From the NCBI GenBank assembly GCA_020137815.1, contig CM035362.1:2450729-2514728 (forward strand): a stretch of 64,000 nucleotides of DNA, given 5' to 3'. A model generated the notes under the pieces. That model worked only from the letters and a program-made list of their open reading frames with translations. It ran no database searches and was not told where the DNA came from. Shown here piece by piece: positions 43,918-55,100 of this stretch (the stretch's first letter is position 1; the number at the start of each line of letters is the position of its first letter). The stretch is from Hormiphora californensis (Eukaryota; Ctenophora; Tentaculata; Cydippida; Pleurobrachiidae). The translations under genes were made by a program, and so were the position numbers.

Positions 43918-44432
43918 AATATTGCTGCACATAGTCTCGTGATTGGCCATTCCTACACACAATGCACAATACACACACAACAGCACATGAAGCTTTCTGC
44001 ATACCATCATTTTCATGTTGCACTTTAGTCAGGTACTATGTACTAATTGTACTTCTTACTTGTGTACTAGCGTTAGATAGTTAGCGGTAAGTTGTACACT
44101 GTTCAGTTAGTAAGCTAACGACATCGTTATTTATCCTCTCTCTTACTCTTGAAACAGCTTTGTACATTTTATTTGTTAAGTAACAAACACGATGCCTTTT
44201 TTAATTGACACGATCTGCGATTACTATAATTGTAGCTGATTATAGTTTGTATAATTGTGTGTAGAACACTGTAGCTGTTACATAAACAACCAGTAGATAC
44301 ACTGTACTGCTCAGTCAGTATACATTGTACACAGCTCACTCTAACTAGATACCAAAATCTTACTATGTTCTTCTTTTTTAGAGAAGTTTGGTTTAAATCC
44401 AAACACAGTTCTAACACTAACATGTTATAGCC

Positions 44433-44940
44433 ATGGCAAGTCACCTAGGTACCTTTAAAATCCTGATAATCGGGGACAGTGGAATCGGGAAGAGTTCCCT
44501 TATGATGAGATTTGTTGATGGACACTTCGATCCTGACATTTCAGCTACAATCGGTTAGTACTTATAGTATCATTACAGTTGCCCTGTTCGATCCTCTCTC
44601 TAGCTCTTTCTCTCTCCATAGAAGAGGGTTATAACACACTTGTGTCATATACAGTAATATTATTATACTACGACAGTTATAATAGTATGTAGTATGATAC
44701 TACCACGTGCCAGTTATTCGACTGGAGCCATATATTGTGTTGGCACTTTCCTGAAAAACAGTTTTAATAAACTGAATATTATAATACACACACTCAACAC
44801 CCCCTCTCCACAGGTGTTGATTTTAAAGTTAAGACTCTGTGTGTCGAAGGAAACAATGTAAAGCTCGCCATCTGGGTATGTAGTGTGACGTGTGTGTGAA
44901 TTCGAGGTGTGACGTGTGTGTGATGAGTGTGTGATGAGTG

Positions 44941-44971
<31 letters not shown>

Positions 44972-47385
44972 AATTCGAGGTGTGACGTGTGTGAATTCGA
45001 GGTGTGACGTGTGTGAATTCGAGGTGTGACGTGTGTGAATTCGAGGTGTGGCGTGTGTGTGTGTGATTGTATCGGATTATAAAATGTGTAACTGGTGACA
45101 TGTGTCGACGTGTCGTGTGTGTGTGATAGATGTGCACACCCATTCCCAAGTGCTCACTTTCTTGATTCTCATATTCCGTATCTGGGCAGACTGGTAACAC
45201 ACAAAAAGTCCAATCTTATCAGTGGCGTAGCCAGGGTTTTGAGCATGGTAGTGCATTAAGAATTTGAAGTAGTGCACCTTTAATGACGGAAAATTTTACC
45301 GATTTTTGTCGATTTTTGAGAAACTGAGAGCAGTTTAAAACAATATGAAGGAGGCACAGCCCCCACGAGCAGGGTCCAGGAATTGCAAGCCCTGGTGGGG
45401 TCGTTGGGCGAAGCCCCCGGAAATTTTTCCTGATTTTTGTCAATTTTGACAATCTGAGAGCATTTTGAAAACAATAATTCAAACATTATGAAGGAGGCAA
45501 AGCAGAGGCACAGCCCCCATGAGCAGGGTCCAGGGATTGCAAGCTCTGGTGGGGTCGTGGGGCGGAGCCCCCGGAAATTTTTCCCGATTTTTGTCAATTT
45601 TGACAATCTGAGAACAATTTGAACACAATCACGTAAACCAAGAAGGGTAATACACCATGGATAGCACAATCCTAGCAATCAATTGGGTGTTGTGCTGTTA
45701 TCCCACCGAGGCATGGAACGCATGGTACTGGCGATTGCTCTCTATAAACTTGTCACCTGAACCCCTATCTTTTTCTCGTTCTTTGTGCTTTATCTCTATT
45801 TGTTTGGGATTCAGTGTCGTACATTACATCTCAAACGCTAATTTCGGTATCCTACCGAACTCCGAAGTAGTGCAATTTCGATAAAAATTTAGGCGTGGTA
45901 GTGCAAATCAGGAAAATTTGAGGTAGTGCAGTTGGGAGCGCTCAGGTAGTGCAATGCACGTTTGCACATACCCTGGCTACGCCACTGAATCTTATCTTTG
46001 TATAATACCATCTTCAAGTCAACTTTATTCCTTCAGGATACAGCTGGCCAAGAGAAATTCAGAACTCTCACACCCAGTTACTATCGAGGAGCCCACGGAG
46101 TTATTCTGGGTGAGTATTAGCCACAATTAACCACTATTCTAATAATAGGTCCTTCGAGACAAGAGAATTCTCTGAAATGAACGCCCGAATTTCTTTGACC
46201 TGAGAGAACCTTCCACTGATGATCTAATCCCTTGTTCCCACTGCATCGAAACTGAAACATCCTATCTCCGAAAAGGATTCCTATCTCTCTCCTATCTTTC
46301 TCCTATCTCTATTCGCTATGACGTCACACAGTGTACAACTCACACTGTACTTCGTGGCAGAGTCTACTTGCAGGAGGGCGCGGGCCCTGTTTTGTAGATC
46401 TCTGTGCGCGCGCTATATCACATGATATCACCCCGGGTGGAATGTGGAGTTCTAAAATTAGGAAACATGTGAACAAGTAAAACTTGTTGAAAAATTGCCG
46501 CTTCCCAAGCAACAGACTCACCCGGGTTGGCAAGGTATCAAGAAGTAGCTCATCTTAATTCCAACCTAAATTTTAAATCCAACTCCCTTCTTTCATATTT
46601 GACGGTTGACCTTTATCAAAACATCTCTAGTCACACACTAATTCCCTAACGTTAATTTTGATCCTCCATTTATCCCTCTCAGTGTACGATACGAGTGTTC
46701 GTCAGACCTTTATGAACCTTGATACGTGGAGGCAGGAGATAGACACTTACATAACCAGACAGGGAGTTGTTAGGATGTTGGTGGGCAACAAGATTGACAA
46801 GGTGAGAGATTGTTGCATGAGTATCTAATTAGTGTACTGCACTCCGTTGTCATTTATTTCATTTTCATGGTTAAGTCCTTCGTGATCTATCTTACCCGAA
46901 CAACCAGAACTCACTATAATAATCCCCACTACTACTATGTACTACCCCTCTCCCTCTAATATCACTCTCTCCCATCCCACATTAAAACCTCCTCCTTTGA
47001 TCATCCAGGACAGGGACGTGTCACGAGATGAGGGTGAGGGGTACGCCAGGAAACACAGAATGCTGTTTATTGAGAGTAGCGCTAAAACAGAGGAGGGAGT
47101 TCAGGATGCCTTCGAGGAACTTGTTACAAAGGTACCAGCACACTCACAACATGATTTCGATAAAATATATTTCAAATATATTTGAAACCATGTCCCAGCT
47201 GAACTTGTTTTGTTCAACCCCGGGGCGCAGTTAGACAGAGTCGAGCAAGACAAAGCTGAAAATCGTTTTTCCTAAACTCCCTTGTTCAGATTGTCCAGAC
47301 CCCAGAGTTGTGGGACGCTTCTTACAGCGGTGGAGTGGACCTAAACAAGGAAAATGGAGGTGGTGGTGGAGGTTGTGGGTGCTGA
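44433..47385 (+). CDS. RAB18: Rab18 small GTPase
   Basis: Six exons: 44433-44553, 44814-44875, 46037-46109, 46683-46801, 47009-47131, 47290-47385; 594 nt, 197 residues plus stop. All GTPase motifs are present: P-loop GDSGIGKSS (14-22), the switch I threonine in ATIGVDFK, WDTAGQE (61-67), NKID (121-124) and SSAK (148-151). The switch segment [22 protein letters not shown] and the stretch [14 protein letters not shown] match Rab18 better than Rab1, 8 or 10. Rab18 acts on lipid droplets and ER membranes in other animals. The tail is glycine-rich and ends Cys-Gly-Cys, a double-geranylgeranylation signal, whereas vertebrate Rab18 ends in a CaaX-like box. Intron 3 (44876-46036) holds a minisatellite and a hAT-like insertion. 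Confidence 0.92.
44880..45065 (+). repeat. Minisatellite GTGTGAATTCGAGGTGTGAC
   Basis: Six units of 20 bp mixed with GT runs, starting 4 bases after the donor of Rab18 exon 2. Confidence 0.88.
45220..45987. mobile_element. Non-autonomous hAT-like element with 8 bp target duplication
   Basis: Terminal inverted repeats CAGTGGCGTAGCCAGGGT and ACCCTGGCTACGCCACTG. Both sides carry AATCTTAT (45212-45219 and 45988-45995), an 8 bp duplication as hAT elements make. Inside are two or three tandem segments with AGCAGGGTCCAGG. No transposase is encoded. It is inserted in Rab18 intron 3. Confidence 0.88.
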
Positions 47386-49781
47386 GCAGAGATCCGTATG
47401 TGATCTGGATCTTGTTCTGAGTGGATCTGAGCTGGTGTTGGGACAATTGTAATGACCAGTGTAACTAGGTTCTATATATAATGTTAAACTTCTGTTTGAT
47501 TGCTTTGAGAGATAAAGATATTGTATAAAATCAGATAGAGTCTGGCTGGATTGAGTTCCAATTGAGAGATTGAACCTGAGATGAATTGGTTGTTGGAGAG
47601 TCTACAGATAGACATTATGTGTACACGTTACCTTTTTAGCAAGCATGAAATGAATATGAAGAACATAACAATCATATGATGAAGTGAAGTGTTTCCGAAA
47701 GTGAAAAAAGAAGTTTGTTTCACAATTGTGTATAAGTATTTGGTTTCTCTCTTTCTGGAATATATCGTGTTTAACTTTGCTAATGAGTTAGTTATGGCGG
47801 GAGATAAAAATTTGCTTTAATTTTAGCAGTGGAAAATTCGAGCTGAATCATTAAAACTGGAACTCATCTCGCGCGGCAGTTCATTTGCGCGTGACTAAAT
47901 GCGCGCTTCCTTTTAATTTAATTCATTTTATAAATTGAATTTTCCACCCAAAACACGAAAGAACTTTTTCCAGAAAATGCGCATTTCACATTTGTTTGAC
48001 GATTCCAACGGCTCCACTACTCGTGATGCATGTAACACTAACACATGACGTGGTAGAGAGGTAAGTTATGATATAGCGGTCTTGCTGGAAATACCGACCA
48101 TGATGACGTTTCCTGTCGGATTGTGAAGGTCCTCAAAATTGCAAGAAATCGGCTCATCAAGTTATTGACTTTCCCTGCAAATTTACCAGTCGTTATAACG
48201 ATTAAATAAAAAGAAAGTTCAGGAATAAGAAAGACAGACAGAAAAGAAAGGCTCGGAGCGAGCTGAGAGAGCGCGATCGAGTGAATTACAGGCGTTATTG
48301 GAATTTCCTGGTGAGAGAGAGCGAGCGAGAGAGATAATTATGCTCATAATTGTGTCGCAGATCCCACTCTCAGCTTGCTCTTGTGATCGTGTGTTAGTAA
48401 TTGCATTCTCAAACAAATTCTCATTCGAATATTTCACAGTTCGCAGACTTCGTAGATTGCGAATAACTGAATAAGATTCAACTTGGCTGCGTTTTTAGTG
48501 AGCTTTTATGTGACGTGTGTACTGTGTGGTTATGAGGCATGAGCGATTGATACATATTTGATGACCAAATGACAATACATAAAGTGTAGCGATATTGTCC
48601 TCAAGTTATAACTCTCACGGATTATCTATCCTCGCTAGACAAGGAATTTCTACCGATCCATTGTACTCGAGAAGTGATGATCATTTGATGCTCTATGTAA
48701 AAATGAATGTATAGTATGTATGTCCCTGACTCTTTCGAATTTCTAGATATTGGAGAGGAAATCGGAAGACAACATGTCTTCAAACTGGACTCTCTATCTC
48801 GTTTTAGAATTTAGATTGGATGGACAAGCTACTTGATTTTGTCGTGTAAGGTATCATTAGTCTGTTGAATTATGAAATGGAGGGAGAGATAGTGTATTCA
48901 ATAGTTCACGGACCATACTCTAAGTATAATTTTCTTTGCATATATTCATGTTTATGTCCTCCCGACTACAAAAGTCTAGCCTATAATACTTGCAGTTTTA
49001 AAACACGCTAATGTTTGTCCTGTCAATTGTGTCTGCACAAATTACATAGTGCAATGCGTACCCAGCCTAATATTGACACCGTGTAGTGGTCAGAGTCACC
49101 ATGGAGCGTCCAGCGTCTTAACTATTCTTGATTCGAAAAAATAGAACGAGAGAATTGAGAAAATGAGAACAGAGAGAAATAGCGAAAGGAGAGAGCCTTG
49201 TAAAACTAGCGGCGATAGCTGTAATTTAAGCGGGTTTTATCCAAACACTTCACCTACACTCACACAGAGAAAGAGAGAGAAAAACGGAGACAGAGAGAGA
49301 GAGAAAACGGAGACGGAGAGAGTGAGAGAAACGGAGACGGAGATGTATTATTGCAATTGTTCAACAGTTATAATACTGGCTGAAATTAGCTACAGCTTAG
49401 CGCTTGAACCGCGGTTATGTGTGCACCACAGTGTGATGGCCCATCAGCTACAGAACAATACTTTTGCTGCATCACACGGGTTTCTTGCTTTCTGCATTCA
49501 GGATTTCAGGACCTATCATCGATAGATATGTTAAATGTTTCATAGAAACTTCAATGTTTCGTCGATATATATTCTGTAGAGACTAGAGATATATGTGCTG
49601 AAGGCAGAAGGCAGTTTTCTACACGAAAGGCGAAACTGCATTATGTTCTGTACATGTAGACACACATGGGAACTTTTGACATATATCACACCATTAGTGT
49701 CTCGCGGTGCTTTTCTACCGGGCGATTTCTGTCCGGCTGATGTGCCACTCCAGTGAAAATGACCAGGAAATATGCATTATA
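47386..49781. other. Intergenic stretch between Rab18 and the second fold-back element
   Basis: No gene seen. It contains a GAGAGAGCGAGCG-rich purine stretch near 48,240-48,340 and another at 49,150-49,340. Open frames here are low complexity. Confidence 0.45.
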
Positions 49782-51345
49782 CAGGGTGTCCCATATATTC
49801 TGTGGGTCGGTTGGCGAGCTGTCACGCAAAAACGGTGATAGTTGTGTGAAAAGAAACTACGGGAGTGTGCTGGATTAATTCCTTCCTAACTGATTGCTTT
49901 GTTTTGAATTTGAATTTCAAAAGTTCATTTTTCATGAATGAACATTCCTGCCATTCATTCATGAATTCTGAAATATTGTTTACCTTGAGTAAGTAACTTT
50001 TCTTTGGCTCGAAATTATCTTTCCAATGAGCACCATAAAATTGAAATTGAAGCACCAGGTCACATGGCAGTTGAGAAAATGCACATGCATGATTTTGGCT
50101 CTTCCTGCGACTTTCAATCAGCTGTATCACGGCTACCTTTTGTTCAACCGTTTTAAAAATTTGGGTGAACGTTGGATAAACAAAGATCTTTGCTCACAAG
50201 AAAAATCAAGGTCAAAACTCAAAGTTCATTTTTCATTTTTGGTTGTTCATTCCACTCATTCAGGAACCAACATCCTCAAAGTGATGAAAAGGTATGGGTT
50301 TTGTTTGGCCCATGCCCTGCAATGACAGAGAGGTGGTGTAGCGTGTTTCTGGGCTAGTTAGTGAGTGTCCATGTGATAATGATGATACCTGACACCTCTC
50401 TGAGCCATAATTAAGCGATTTTCTCAAATTCAAGCATATGAAATGGGTTTTCCGCCATTGGTATCGTGCAACAATGTTATGAGATCTCATAACACCTCAA
50501 AAATTATGAATATCTCAACGAAATGAGTTGATTTATGATAGAAAAGATTAGAACCATTGTCAAATTGGACTAAACTAACGTTTTCAATCGTGAGTCAACT
50601 CATTTCATTGAACTAATCATGATTTTTGAGGTGCTATGGGATCTCTTGACATTGTTTGCACGATACCAATCGCAGAAAGCCCATATCACATGCTTGAATT
50701 TGAGAAAATCCCTTAATTATGGCTCAGAGAGGTGTCAGGTATCATCATGATCACATGGACACCCACTTACTAGCCCAGAAACACGCTACACCACCTCTCT
50801 GTCATTGCAGGACATGGGCCAAACAAAACCCATACCTTTTCATCACTTTAGGGATGTTGGTTCCTGAATGAGTGGAATGAACTACCAAAAATGAACTTTG
50901 AGTTATGAGTTATGACCTTGATTTTTCTTGTGAGCAAAGATCTTTGTTTATCCAACGTTCACCCAAGTTTTTAAAACGGTTGAACAAAAGGTAGCCGTGA
51001 TACAGCCGATTGAAAATCGCAGGAAGAGCCAAAATCATGCATGCGCATTTTCTCAACTGTCATGTGACCTGGTGCTTCAATTTCAATTTTATGGTGCTCA
51101 TTGGAAAGATAATTTCGAGCCAAAGAAAAGTTACTTACTCAAGGTAAACAATATTTCAGAATTCATGAATGAATGGCAGGAATGTTCATTCATGAAAAAT
51201 GAACTTTTGAAATTTAAATTCAAAACAAAGCAATCAGTTAGGAAGGAATTAATGCAGCACACTCCCGTAGTTTGTTTTCACACAACTATCACCGTTTTTG
51301 CGTGACAGCTCGCCAACCGACCCACAGAATATATGGGACACCCTG
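49782..51345. repeat. Large fold-back element, copy B (1,564 bp), flanked by TA
   Basis: Ends CAGGGTGTCCCATATATTCT and its exact inverse, each bordered by TA (49780-49781 and 51346-51347), which suggests a Tc1/mariner-type TA target duplication. Arms of about 760 bp meet near 50,560. The sequence matches copy A along most of its length. Confidence 0.92.
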
Positions 51346-52160
51346 TATATTCCATATATTTTCCAAGCATGATATCATTTATCCCTCTCCAAAAGTGTCT
51401 GGAAAAGTTCTGTACTCTTTTTGAAATGTCATCAACTTTTCAAAGCTATATTTCTGTGTGTATACCTTGAACTGCAGATGCTGTAGACTAAGCTCAGTTT
51501 GGACTCTAAGTACTAAATATATTACTGTACCTACTCTTGTTATTACTTTTCTTTCCCTTTTCCTTAATTTAGGTTCGTTGCCAAATTATTAATTTGTGGC
51601 CTACTACTGCTGTGGTGTTTGAAAACCTTTGCAGTTCCATGAGGGAAGTTGTAACATAAGTCACTACACACATTATAAGTCACAACTATACAGTTACTGT
51701 ACAGCTGTGTACATCTCGGTTTTCTAGTCATGTCTCGTGTGACAATTTGTACCTCTTCAATCTGGTAGTCAGTTGGAAGTGATGAAATCTGTTGAAAAGT
51801 GATGAAACACTTACAATGTATAGAAACACTACAGAAACACTAGTCTCCAACTTAGAATTCTTTACTTTGCATTCTATCTATTGTAGTTTTTACTTGCCAG
51901 TACAGTGCTGTAATAACTCATATTATTTAGAATCACATTTCTTCATTTCCCTGCATTCTGTCTGGGGGAGAAATCGGTTCATCAGACTTCAGACCGGGTG
52001 CCACCTGGAGAGGTCCTTTAGCACACACAGAGACACAATAACAATTGCTCAATTCGCTTTGAAACTCTGAAATATATTGCAACATCAGACCATTGCAGTA
52101 TCTCTGTTCTTGATCCTTAGTCCTCCCTTGCAATATTTATTGTTGCAGTGTTAATATGTC
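51346..52160. other. Upstream region of the class C receptor
   Basis: About 0.8 kb between the TA-flanked fold-back element and the receptor start codon. It should hold the receptor promoter. No recognisable core motif and no gene. Confidence 0.35.
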
Positions 52161-55100
52161 ATGATACGGGTAATTTGGCTACTTTATTTTGCCGGTAAAT
52201 GTTCTATCATGTTCAATAGTCACGTTCACATGTGTCTGCAATCAAATGAGAGTTGTCGTGATATATATCTCCCAAATATTACCTCTAACAAAAGCTCCAA
52301 AAAGCACCAGCCTCTCCAACCAACCAACCAAACATCTCCAAATTATACACGCCTCTATCATTTCAGGGTGTACAGTACTGGGAGATAGATACTGCAGCAC
52401 AGTTTACAACTCCTGTGAGAGGGCAGTACCATCTTCGTGGTCAGATAAATCTAACAATGAATCATCACTTCTGTTAGGTTAGCCTAGATCTGTAGTAATA
52501 CAATTGGGATTTTGGCAATTTTAATATATGCACTGTTATAGGTCAACATAAAAATTCTTTCTCCTCATTTTGTACATAATCACCCTGATCACTGATCACC
52601 CCCTCCCCCCTAGGTGGTGAAGCATCCAATGATGACCGGTATACAGCGGTAGTGAGTGCTATAGTGCCTCTATCTGAATGTGACAAACAGGGAAACTGCG
52701 TGACTCAACCACATCGAGCACTTGATGTTGTCGGGTACGGGTCTTTAAATTTAGGGCACCAGTCACCACTAAACAACACCTGAAGCATTTGTTTTTCGTT
52801 TGTTGATTTAGAATCAGATTCCAATTCTTCCTCTTACTAACTACAGCCTATGTGTTTTATGTGGAGTAAAAGTCCCTTGTTACCTAAAACTCGAATCGTT
52901 ACAGTTTGATATCGGCTCTAGAAACAGTAACGGTATCCGGTGATGTGTGTTTGGTGGTGGAGGTCTGTGATACCCAGCATAACCCGATTAGGGCCACCAA
53001 AATAGTGAGTCTATAAGTGCCGGACACCTGCACGGAGTGGGCCCGGGGGACTTGAACCGTTCGTCCCGGGAACCGTGGAGATTGAACATTTCAATGCAAT
53101 TACATGTGTCTAGTTCTAAAGTTGGTTTCTGTCAACTGTTGATCATCAAATTTTCCTGATTCCTAACCAATGATATACCTGCACGTAGGTTGGCTCCTTC
53201 AACTACTACACCGCTGTTGGGACGTGTGGAGGGTGTGAGAACTCTGTGTGTCTCACAGAGTCTTGTGGAGAGTCCACATGTAGTGGTGGAGGAAGTGGTG
53301 GAAGTAGTGGTGGTTGTGGGACATGCTCTAGGTTTGTTTATTATAGGCAATTCTTTTTTGTTTTTATCTCTTATCTGCCAATTTTATATATAACTTGCTT
53401 CAGTCTTCTGTCTTCGGTATTTTGAAACCTGAAAGTTCTAAACACACTCCCACTCCCACCAGGTCCCATATTGCTATCCTGGGTCCAGGCTCACCCCGAG
53501 AGAGTAAAGCTCTGGCGGACATAACGACAGCATTGGATCTACCCCAGATACTGTATAACTCTGGGACTAACTTTAGTGATCCTAAAAGATACCCTCTGTT
53601 ACGTCATCTTGCACCCGACTATGAGGTAACGTGATGAATGATCTGTCTTCTGACTATGAAGTTTGAGTACAATTATTGTACTAACTTGAATTAATAACTT
53701 TTGTCAATTCAACGACCTCTGTCCGATAGTATGTTATGATTCGTCAGTAAGAAATCAAATGTTTGAACTTATAGGTACAAGCTGAGAAGATGATATCAAT
53801 TGTTAAGGAGATGGGGTGGCAGTACGTTGCTGTCATTACAACTTCTGATCCATACGGAACCATCGGGTACTAGACGTGTAGTGTGATGATCTTTTTTTCA
53901 TATTATCATTTATGCCAATGCTCTGACCACGGCTCTCGAAAGAAATTAGAATCGGGCAGGACAATGCTCTGAAAGTATCATTCCATTGAAAATACTAATT
54001 ATTCTATCTCGTGATTTATCAGGTATGAGCTGCTGAACAAAAAGTTTACTGATCTGGTAGCAAGTCAAGATGAAGGGGTTGATAAGAACTGTTGTCTGCA
54101 GCTCTCAACCCGGTTATTGAACTTTGAAATGAGCCCTGATGATATCAAGGTGCAGTTATCTGCCCTAAAGTAAGTGTAATATCCAGCTTTATACAGCAGC
54201 TGTTAGTTTTGGTAATGAAATTATCCCTCTGTTATGGCTCACTATGCAATAAAAGGGGTGACTTCGTAACCAACTGTTAGTTTGTATTATAATATTCTCT
54301 GTGACCTATCAATTATAAGCTGAATATTTCACTGCTAGAACGAGGGTAAAGGTGATAATTCTATGGATGGAGGGACTCTACGCAGATCCTGTCCTTGGTT
54401 ATTTTAATGAAATGGGAAGGAAGGACACAGTGTTCATTGCATCTGATGGGTGGGCCGTGGATTCCCTGCTCCTTCATAAATATAGACATCTTTTATCTGA
54501 CAGGTATAGTTCACTGCTCCTTCATAAATATAGATATCTCTTATCTAACAGGTAGCACTATACAACACACTGCTCCTTTATAAATATCTATTATAAAAAG
54601 TTCAAAACGTGATTTTTAATAATCTCGTCTCATCACATTTCCAGATTTGTTGGCGTGTTTCCAGAGACTGAACTCAGCCACAATCTCAAGTGGGAGACGT
54701 GTCCAGGAGTGATCGCACGAATTACCAAGAACAGCGATGCTGTTAAAACGTAATTCACACTTTTATTTCTAGTTACTAAATTCCTACTAAATTCTTCCTA
54801 AACTCTTATTTATTTCTTCCAGATGTGAAGAAGCGGAGGCCTTGGTATCAAGATCACTGGTAAACGGTTATGCAGGGTCAATGCAGAAGGCAGTTAGTTT
54901 ACTTCAAGAATCTTTCAATCCCGGAACACCACAGAAACCCACAGCTGCACTCCTAAAGTGAGAACATAATACGTCATTTAAAATGTTGCTAAATGCCTTT
55001 TAGTTTGAACTATTTTCTAATTGAGAGTCTTGTTGTAATACGCAACCCCCTCTTGGATCCATTGCAACCTATTCTCGCTACGCGACCTCGATCTCACTCA

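Noticed and set aside
44829-45200. His/Thr-rich minus-strand frame
   Set aside because: Translation of the GTGTGAATTCGAGG minisatellite in Rab18 intron 2-3.
49822-51305. Open frames in fold-back copy B
   Set aside because: Same reason as for copy A: mirrored arms of a repeat.
53030-53090. tRNA-like T-arm (GGGACTTGAACCG on the plus strand)
   Set aside because: No acceptor stem or anticodon arm can be folded around it. It lies in an intron of the class C receptor.
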